Source: Arthrinium phaeospermum (taxonomy: Eukaryota; Ascomycota; Sordariomycetes; Amphisphaeriales; Apiosporaceae). From it: a stretch of 64,000 nt of DNA. A program made the translations under genes and the position numbers. The DNA is taken from NCBI GenBank assembly GCA_006503535.1, contig QYRS01000001.1, forward strand, positions 1,240,001 to 1,304,000, given 5' to 3'. Within the stretch, counting starts at the first letter, position 1. Each line of letters starts with the position of its first letter. Below are positions 56,397-64,000 of this stretch, piece after piece. The notes under the pieces were generated by a model. That model worked only from the letters and a program-made list of their open reading frames with translations, was not told the origin of the DNA and did no database searches.

Positions 56397-57102
56397 TTAT
56401 TGCCGGGATCGACAGCCGCATCCATCAACATGCTGCCATCCGAGCCGAAATCGATTCGGACCGTCCGGTTCGTCGTCCGAATCCGAGATCTCATCATAAC
56501 TGTCCGGGTCTACCGCGACGCGCCTTCTGCGATCATCGCGTTCCACTTTGAGATAGTTGTGTCGGTTGATCTCTGGTTCATCCACGCCGGGAGGCCCAAG
56601 TATTCGGACATTGTAGGGAACTGGGTCATCGCGAAAGTAGCGAACCTCCATAAAGGTGTCCCAGTCACCCCACCACTCGTTGTTTCCACTGATATTTTCG
56701 CCGTCATGAATTGTGACGTCCCTAAGGGCGGTCATGTCCTCCAGGTGGTGACCATGCCTATAGAAAAGGAATGAGCGTCCCAGCTTATAACGGACAGGTG
56801 TTGAATCCAAGGCTGCTCGCGTGGGTAGGCACCCAAGTCGTACTGGTCGAGGTGAACAGTGTCTATTTCGAAGTCCACATAGTGATATTGGGCCGAGTCG
56901 GAGCTCACGAAAGCTTTGGTGTAGAAATGTTGCAAGAGAAAGAACCGAGCTCGGAACAGGCCCCCAACAATGGCGGCGGTGGGGTCCGCTTTCGACCACT
57001 ATATTTCCCATGAGAAACAACGACGAGCCGAGGCTCTATAGCCATGGTCCAGATGCACTGGCGCAACTCGAGTGGCAGGGGGAAGGGGTGAAAAGTGGAC
57101 AT
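56397..57102 (-). CDS. 2EXR-domain protein, frameshifted
   Basis: Fungal 2EXR family, function unknown. The start at 57102 gives MSTFHPFPLPLELRQCIWTM followed by AIEPRLVVVSHGK, the typical 2EXR opening (F-x-x-LP-x-E-x-R-x-x-IW). The frame then shifts near 56935 to QHFYTKAFVSSDSAQYHYVD and DLGAYPREQPWIQHL, and near 56800 to RYKLGRSFLFYRHGHHLEDM, WGDWDTFMEVRYFRDDPVPY, ending with an acidic tail (DEISDSDDEPDG) at 56397. Length about 235 aa. It sits between copies 2 and 3 of the tRNA-like repeat. Confidence 0.75.
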
Positions 57103-57804
57103 GATCGTACGATATGAGTCAGAGGGCGAGAGCAGAGCGAGAATAAGAACAAAGGTGAAGGAAAGATGGCGGGAGAGAGGTTGAAAAGAAGAATCGTGGT
57201 TATGTACTACAAGCTTTGACAGGGGCTTCTTCGGCGCTAAGTAGCGGGACTCGGCAAGGCCCCGGTTCCTACCCCTGTAGAGTACCGCAGAGCAGATTCT
57301 GCGATTGCTGCATATCGCTGTAAGCATATCTCATGATACTCTTCTCAGAGAAGTACAGCTACTAGCTTGGTAGACCGGACTCCAGTCGTTCTGGCTGAGA
57401 GATATGCAAATCTGAACATAACTATCTAGTAGACAGACTTAAAGGATCATCGGTGACATCAACGCGGGCCAGATTGAGCCGCCGAATCCAACCCTGGCCA
57501 TGTCCATCCAGTTGGTGAATGACTCACCGCCCTGCGGGACTCCATCCGAACGTCTTTGCAGGCTGGAGTGGACCAGGGAGATAGGGCCGCGCTTCCTCAT
57601 CAGTTCGGCGATGGAAGTCACCCCGCCGTTGATGGGATAATATCTGAAGATATTTGGATGGCCGCAATATGATTACAGTCCTCTGTTTACTGACACATCC
57701 ACCAAGACGAACACCAGGGTATTCTCAAATATCAATTGGCGGTCCAGTAGTGTGATTATGTAAGAAATACGAATTCCAAAAAAGAACAAAAAAAAGGAAA
57801 ACAG
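57103..57804. other. Intergenic
   Basis: Promoter side of the 2EXR gene and sequence leading to tRNA-like copy 3. No coding signal. Confidence 0.4.
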
Positions 57805-57927
57805 TGATCACGGCAGGACTCGAACCTGCGTCCTCCCCTTTACGCACGAAATCGATGCTGCGGAATCTCCCCACAGCATCGCCTTCGTGCCTATGCGAGG
57901 GGTGTACTACCACTGTACCACGTGACC
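57805..57927 (-). tRNA. tRNA-like gene, copy 3 of 3, with a 47-nt hairpin insert
   Basis: Acceptor GGTCACG (57927-57921) and CGTGATC (57812-57806), discriminator A; D stem GTAC/GTAC; T arm GCAGG-TTCGAGT-CCTGC. The anticodon stem can be CCCCT/AGGGG. Between them lies a long stem-loop (57844-57890): GCACGAA pairs with TTCGTGC, then CGATGCTG-GG pairs with CC-CAGCATCG with one mismatch, around a 7-nt loop. The bases before the hairpin read CGCATAG, where CAT would be the anticodon but position 33 is G rather than T. Isotype unresolved. Confidence 0.5.
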
Positions 57928-58706
57928 GAGGAATTGTTGAAGGATTGACGCGTCAAAAGAGCATTTGAACGAATGTGGAGTTTCCAGAACGACTGTAATG
58001 CTCCCACTTGGTGACACTGATACACTCCACTAATTAGACGTGATGGTGGGTATGATCTTGCCCCAAATCTGATCTGGGAAATAGATCAGCGGACTGTGGA
58101 GGCGAGAAAGATCATAGAGAAGTAATTGAGACAGAAAGTGCTTCATATGGTATGGGAGGAAAAGTGAACATTACTTGCGCTGAGCTGATGGTGCCCAACC
58201 AGCCAGGCTAAGCATATCGACACTTGAAACGCATTAGCAGAAAACAAGAGGCAGGCGAAGCACTAAGAAACAAGGTCCGATGCTATTTCCAAGACTGTGG
58301 CTGACATGATGGCAGATGTCTCAGTCCTCGAAGGCATATTTGCCAATACTTTCGCATAAGCTTCACACCACCGTCAAGCGACCCTATTCGTGAATGCTGC
58401 TCGCCACTATTCCCGCTTGGAAGATGCATGTAACCCCCGGGCGACCGGGTCATCCACCAAAAGGGAGGGAGTCCTACCAAGCCACAGGGTTCTCGGAACA
58501 ATTACGATCGATGTCAGACGCAATGCAACCACAATTGCTCCGTAATCCGTTCTTGGAGGGATGACTTTCAGTCAAGTTCCTGACGTATGTGCCGCCTCAC
58601 CGACGTTCTGCAACCTCGTTCGAATTCGAGAATATATCCGGCTCATCTCCTTTTCTGCTTCCCTGTGGACTTCAAGTCATCATTATCACCGCCTGCAACG
58701 GAGAGC
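57928..58706. other. Intergenic
   Basis: Contains the duplicated flank of tRNA-like copy 3 (about 57928-58020) and the promoter of the flavin oxidoreductase. No coding signal. Confidence 0.4.
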
Positions 58707-60735
58707 ATGGATCAGCAAGATAGAGACACTGTCATCGCCAAGTTGCGAGACTCGAGCTTAGGTGACGTGCTCTACCTTCCTGGACACGAAATGTACGACG
58801 CCCGTATGGCCAGCTACTGGTCTCGCTCGCCCCGTCTCCATCCCTGGGCCTTTGTCCAACCACGGAATGCGGAAGAAGTGTCTATGGCCGTAAAGGCTTG
58901 TATCTACCGATGACGTCAAATTTGCGCTTCGAGGGTTAGTGTCCACAGACATCATCGTCTCGCGATTTCTCCTGTTTCTTTTTTTTTTTTTTTTTTTTTT
59001 TTTTTTCATCTCACCACCCGCACGTGTGTTGTGTCGCTCGCAATGTCAAATCTGATGACAATCTTTCTACAGGGGTGGTCATACCGCTATGCTGGCTCCA
59101 ACAACATCGAGTCGGGAGTGACCATTGACCTCGGCCTCCTGACGAAGACCACCTACAACGCCGACACCGGTATTGCCCACGTGCTACCTGGCGCTCGATG
59201 GACCGATGTCTACGACCATGTGCAAAGCCGTAAGTTGGTATCCCAATTGTAACCCAATTAACCAACTACGTCTGTTTATGGGCTAATAGGTCGTTACTTA
59301 GATGGTGTGATGGTGGCAGGTGGCCGCGAGGGGCTCGTCGGCGTTGGCGGTTTCATCACGGGCGGTGGTAAGACATTTATACCTGCCGCTATGGGTTTTC
59401 CTGTGGTAAGTCTCACAGAAGTCAAAGGCTAGTCTTTTGGAGCTACCACGGCTTACAAGACATTGAAGACGATGTGGTGAACTACGAAGTCGTCCTGGCC
59501 GATGGTTCTATTGTCATGGCCAATGAACAAGCCAACACGGACCTGTTCCGCGTCCTGAAGGGTGGCTCGAGTAACTTTGGGATCGTGAGTCTATCTCATC
59601 CACAGAGAAAGGGACCTGAAACTAATGTTGATCTTTCGTTACCCCTATCAGGTCACGCGCTTCGATCTGAAAGCCTTTCCTGCCACCCCTGTCTGGGACG
59701 GCACGGCGATCTACCAGAAAACCGAGAAAGAAGCTCTCCTCAAGGCGTTCTCCAACTTCACCAAGCGCCTCAACCACTACCCCGACAGCCACGTTCTCTT
59801 TGGCTGGATGTATATGCCCGAGGTCTCCAAAGAGATATTCTCCTCTACGACCCTTACGCATCTAGACGGTGTCGAGAATGCCGAGTCGCTCCAAGAGTTC
59901 CTGGACATCCCGTGTCAGTCCAGCATGAAGGTGACCAGTATCGCCGAAAAGGTGGCTGCGTTCCTGATACCGTCTGACAAGTAGTGAGTAGCCTCGTAAC
60001 ACTATTGTTCTTAGTGTTCAACCGCTCCGATTCGTATGGCTGCTAACCGGACCATTATAGTGACACATGGTTCACATTGACCTACAAGCTTGATGACAGG
60101 TCTTTATACAAGACCCTTGACATGTTCGAGTCTCTTGTCGAGAAGTTCAAGGCCATGTTCGATGACCGGTTCAAACTAGTCCTGTGAGCCCCATTACATA
60201 AAATGACACCACCTATGTCACCCTCTCATGTGCCGAATCTCGAGTGCTATATACACGATGGCCGAGGCTAATTATGGAAATAGTCAACCCCTGCCCGCCT
60301 CTTTCATCAAGAACTCGGCTACGTGGCGGCAACATGCTCGGTCTCGAAAGCGTGACTGAAGACTCGGTTCTTCTGGTCATGGATATCATGGTAAGCCTGA
60401 ACCGCAGGTTGCACACTCTCAATCAGTCCCTCGTGATTCCATCTGCGAACTAACCACTCGCTGTTTCTGTCGTTGAAGGTACCAGACAAGGAGCAGGAGA
60501 CGCCTCCTCCCCATAGTCCAGGCAGCTATTAGAGACTTGGAAGACTACGCCAAGTCCATGGACGGCGCGGTGGCCTTCCGCTACCTCAATTACTGCAACG
60601 GCTCCAGGACCCGCTCGGAAGCTACGGCGCGGAGAACATCAAGAAGATGAAGGACGCTGCGGCCAAGTACGACCCGACTGGAGTCTTTCAAACCGCATGC
60701 GGGGGTTCAAGATCTCCAAGGTCAAGTCGCCATGA
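58707..60735 (+). CDS. FAD-linked oxidoreductase (berberine-bridge-enzyme type), frameshifted
   Basis: PCMH-type FAD oxidase common in fungal secondary-metabolite loci. Start at 58707 ([34 protein letters not shown]). The FAD-binding part includes [31 protein letters not shown], then after an intron with a 28-T tract (58935-59072) GGH.[63 protein letters not shown] and [20 protein letters not shown]. The substrate half follows ([36 protein letters not shown]), and the BBE C-terminus [18 protein letters not shown] and [17 protein letters not shown] ends at 60735. At least five 1-2 nt breaks (near 58905, 59090, 60330, 60500, 60610) plus one near the stop. The substrate is unknown. Confidence 0.82.
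58979..59006. repeat. Poly-T tract, 28 T, inside an intron
   Basis: 28 consecutive T within the first intron of the flavin oxidoreductase gene, upstream of its polypyrimidine/acceptor region. The count is unreliable if homopolymers are miscalled. Confidence 0.9.
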
Positions 60736-61375
60736 TTGAAGCTGCTATCCTCGGATAACCAGGCGCCCCGATTTATGAAGATATTTCTATAAGGGGTGGG
60801 CGGAGATATGGACAGAGCGCTGAGCACGATTCTTGCCTACTATGTATGACCATCGTATAATTATTTGTTCGGATACCACACTAGACTTGACACAACGTGA
60901 ATTTCGGATCGGGCTGGAACATGATTGAAGGAGTTTCGTGCGATACTTACCAGAAAGTGCGTTGGAGTAGACTGCGCCTCCACTTGCATAGCGCTAGGTC
61001 AAACTGCAAATGGCAGGAGAATCATGACTGGGGTCTGGTAGGGAGCCTCTGGTACCAGCGCCGTCCTTTGCAGATTTGGAGGAATGACGACGCGAGCCTG
61101 TCCCAAAAATCCAATGATATAATTTGTTGGTGTTGACGTGGGCGATTACAAAGGGAATACCCGTCCGGGGCACATGTTGCGACCATGGGGGTGGGTAACT
61201 GTCTCGCAGTCTGGGTAACCTCGGTCATACTACCTTACCCGCCAAGAAGCGATTGCTCCCCTCTCCTCACTCGACCCATACTCGTGTCAATGCAGTCCCA
61301 GAATACCATGGGGTCCCCCAGAGTCTGAACACTCTCTTCAACCTCTGACTTCTCCAATCCACAATCTTGGCCAAC
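60736..61375. other. Intergenic
   Basis: Tandem arrangement of two plus-strand genes. A plus-strand frame at 60897-61136 has no homology. Nothing supported. Confidence 0.4.
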
Positions 61376-62522
61376 ATGACGAACCCCATTGAGCTCATTG
61401 ACTCCATCGACGTCGATTCCTTCAAAAATGACACCGAAAGGTATGCGGCAAAGGAGGCAGCGCGCAGATTGCTTGCCCGCATCGAAACGCCGTTTGAGAG
61501 GATATGGGCCTTGGCTTTCGAGAACCCCGTCCTGATCGCGGGCCTGCAGCTCTGTCAGGACTTGGGCATCTGGGCCAAATGGACAGCCGCGGTCAGCAAG
61601 GGAGAGGAGGGCAAGACGCAAACCTTGGAAAGCCTGCTTGGCTTTTGCAATACCACCGTCGAGCCCAACCTGTTATGTATGTCTTGTTCCCACGTTGTTC
61701 GTCCGGGCCCCGCTGACGAATACCAACTATGTAGATCGCTTTCTGAACCACATGGCCGCCCTGAATGTCCTGGAAGAAGTTGAAACCAAGACCTGGAAGC
61801 CCACGGCCTTCTCACTAGCTATGGGCGATGGTGTATCCTACATAGACCAGAGCGTCCGTTGCGGCCTCGACCCACCATCCCCGGCGGCATCAACCTCGCC
61901 AAGTTCCTGAAAGAGAACGGGTACCGCGAGCCCCTGGACAAGGAGAAGTTCGACAACTACCGCGACCTGTGCGGCGACGACTTCTTCGCCTTCTGCCAGA
62001 AGAACCCCGGCGCGGGCGGGAGCTTCATCGGCCTCATGACCGCGCTCCGAAACCACAAAATGGCCTGGACCGACGTCTACGACACCCAGCGCCTCCTCGA
62101 CGGCGCCGAACTGGAGGTCCAAGCCGCCGACGACAGCACCAGGCGCCGCCCCGCTCTTCGTCGACATCGGCGGCGCGCACGGCCTCGACACCCAGCACCT
62201 CCTGTCGCGCCACCCGCGCGAGATCCCGCCTCCGCCGCCTCTTCGTCGAGGACCTGCCCGAGGTAGTCTCGACGCACGCGCGCGAGCGGCTGGACCCGCG
62301 CATCCGGCGCGTGGCCCACGACTTCTTCACGCCGCAGCCGCCGCCCCTCGATTTTCGGCGGTATCCGACCACGCTCGACCTGCAGCTATGGCTGCGTGTC
62401 CGGTATGAGCGACCGAGGCGCGTGTCTGGGGGCGGCTGCTGAGCGAGGCGGGGTTCAGGATCGTGGAGATCCTTCGGCATCCTAGGGCGGTGGAGAGTGT
62501 GATTGAAGCTGAGCTGGCTTAG
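61376..62522 (+). pseudogene. Second O-methyltransferase, with internal deletion and frameshifts
   Basis: COMT-like SAM methyltransferase. The start at 61376 gives MTNPIELIDSIDVDSF. Exon 1 ends near TTVEPNLL (gtatgt), then FLNHMAALNVLEEVETKTWK, SLAMGDGVSYIDQS, IPGGINLAKFLKENGYREPL, ALRNHKMAWTDVYDTQRLLD, SAM motif LFVDIGGAHGLDTQHL, RLFVEDLPEVVSTHARERLD, RVAHDFFTPQP. It then jumps directly to TTLDLQLWL and GRLLSEAGFRIVEILRHPRA. The conserved block normally between FFTPQP and this point (YYLHxVLHDW...ILxxLxxAMxPGYSRLL), holding the catalytic His region, is absent, about 50-60 residues. Several 1-nt breaks also occur (near 61860, 62150, 62225, 62400). The missing block cannot be an indel error, so this copy is probably nonfunctional or misassembled. 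Confidence 0.7.
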
Positions 62523-62786
62523 GTCAAATGAATGGGAGAAGGGATCAGGAAGGAGAGCTTTTGTCGGTCACATCATATCCATTATCACGTCGCGTAGCTA
62601 CTCTCCTGATTATGTAGGGATCTTACCCATGACATGTTGGCGAGCGTCTGGAGTCGGCGTGGTGCAATTAGAACTATCTGTGTTTGGCTAATATAAGCGT
62701 ACAAGTGTTCCATAAGACAACCACAAAGCTCTCCAGATGAACTTCAACTAACATCAACGCCAAAAACCATTTCGAGTGTCGCCCTG
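62523..62786. other. Intergenic, convergent 3' regions
   Basis: Short region between the stops of the second O-methyltransferase (+) and the transporter (-). Confidence 0.4.
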
Positions 62787-64000
62787 CTAACCAGCCTTCG
62801 TCAACGACTCGATCCCCGTCCGCGTCTCCGTATGCTCCTCATTAAGCTTGCGATGCTTGATGAACACGCTGGCAATCAAGCCACGCCCGATAGGCAGGTG
62901 TACATGATGAACATGTTGCGCATGCTCCACGCAAATGCCTCGAGCACGACGTGCCGCTGGACCGCATCCTGGATCGTTTGGGCGATGCCGACATTAGCAG
63001 CGGCTTGGCTCCCCGAGAGCGCCTGCCGCACCGAGCCGTCCAGCCCCGCGGCCGCGAGCGACCCCTGCCGCGCCTCCATGCTGTTCTGGAACACGACGCC
63101 GCCGAGCACGACGGACAGGGCCGAGGCGACGTTGCGCAGGAAGCCGAGGCCGGCCGTGGCCGCCGTCTCGTCCTGGCGGACCGTGGCCTGGATGGACAGC
63201 GTCGGGCCCTGGAACAGGAGGGCCGGCCGAAGGCGGCGAGGACCTCGAGGCCGGCGACCGTGGCCACCGACGTGTCGGGCCCGAACGTGACGTACAGGCC
63301 CGTCCCGAGCGTCATGAGCGCCGCGCCGACCCAGAGGATCTCTTGGTACCGGCCCGTCGGTGGATCACGACGCCGGTCAGGATCTCCATGGGCCATGGTG
63401 CCGATGAGGGGAGCATTAGGATGCCGCTCTTGAGGGGAGACGCCTGCAGGACGCTCTGCAGGAACAAGGGAGGTAGTACTCGATCCCGATCAGGACCATG
63501 CTGTGCGCGAACGCCACGAGGAACGTCGCGTTGTTCGACCCGTTCTTGAACATGGCCAGCGGGATGATGGGGTACCTGGCCAAGCGGTGCTCGCTGAAGA
63601 CGAAGAACCCGATCATTAACCCCCCGACGACGATCAAGCAGATGACCTTGGGGCTGTTCCACGGGAAGATAGCGCCAAAGTCAAGCCCGAGCAGCAACAA
63701 CACCCCACGGCGAGGATGGAGACGGTACCGATCCAGTCAATCGCCCGATCCCCTCGCCGAGGCGTGCGCGGGTTATGCACATCTAAGAAGAGCGCCAGCA
63801 GAAGGAAAGTAAGCCCCCCGATGGGCAAGTTAATCCAAAAGCTCCAGCGCCAGTCGAACTGCGTAAACGCCCCGCCGAGCAGCGGGCCCGACGACCCCGC
63901 GAGCGCCCACACGAAGCCCACGTAGCCCTGGTAGAGGGAGCGCTCGCGAACGCTGAAGAGGTCCGAGATGACGATGGTGACGAGCTGCATCATGCCGCCG
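62787..64000 (-). CDS. DHA2-family MFS drug/metabolite exporter, 5' end beyond window, frameshifted
   Basis: 14-TM drug:H+ antiporter-2 type, plasma membrane. The window ends within its N-terminal half, so the start codon is not seen. Blocks on the minus strand: MMQLVTIVISDLFSVRERSL, YQGYVGFVWALAGSSGPLLG (the family motif C-like GPxxGG), WRWSFWINLPIGGLTFLLLA, VICLIVVGGLMIGFFVFSEH, MFKNGSNNATFLVAFAHSMV, IGIEYYLPLFLQSVLQASPL, SGILMLP, LWVGAALMTLGTGLYVTFGP, VASALSVVLGGVVFQNSMEA, and the stop after FIKHRKLNEEHTETRTGIES at 62787. Frame breaks near 63680, 63470, 63390, 63215 and 62870. The MGLVVT-like loop region is poorly preserved. Adjacent to tailoring-type enzymes, it could export their product. 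Confidence 0.82.

Overview
This window is nuclear DNA from a filamentous ascomycete (Pezizomycotina; I infer a Sordariomycete, but no marker fixes the order). Evidence: short GT-AG introns of about 50-200 nt, intron-bearing tRNA genes, a NACHT-ankyrin NLR, a 2EXR protein, fungal class-II O-methyltransferases, a fungal-type trifunctional tRNA ligase, and a DHA2-type transporter.

Layout. 0-6 kb: decayed AGC-kinase/ankyrin gene, then the essential coatomer subunit beta-COP (minus), interrupted by about five small frameshifts. 6.7-10.7 kb: tRNA-His, a small membrane protein, a calmodulin-like gene with a tandemly duplicated exon. 10.8-15.4 kb: a NACHT-ankyrin NLR (minus) with at least eight frameshifts. 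16-20.4 kb: three small unrecognised protein genes. 21.3-22.3 kb: an unrecognised AT-richer gene remnant. 23-43 kb: a conserved, mostly frame-intact block: Mago nashi, GID4, TRM11, RPP40, a YAR1-like ankyrin protein, TRL1, TRP4, mitochondrial uL10 and a DUF4870-like protein. 43.8-45 kb: a coiled-coil protein. 47-64 kb: an accessory block with two O-methyltransferases, a homogentisate dioxygenase, a mitochondrial carrier, an HxxHC membrane protein, three tRNA-like repeats around a 2EXR gene, a flavin oxidoreductase and a DHA2 transporter running off the end. The right part resembles part of a secondary-metabolite locus, but no backbone synthase is visible.

Two points matter most. First, TRM11 (tRNA methylation), RPP40 (RNase P/MRP) and TRL1 (tRNA ligation) lie within 7.5 kb, a concentration of tRNA-maturation genes. 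Second, the outer thirds carry many 1-2 nt losses, often in homopolymers, and several two-copy tandem duplications. In two duplications inside genes, copy 1 lacks exactly one base. Because essential beta-COP is hit in the same way as accessory genes, base-calling or assembly error is the leading explanation. It must be excluded before any of these genes is called a pseudogene.
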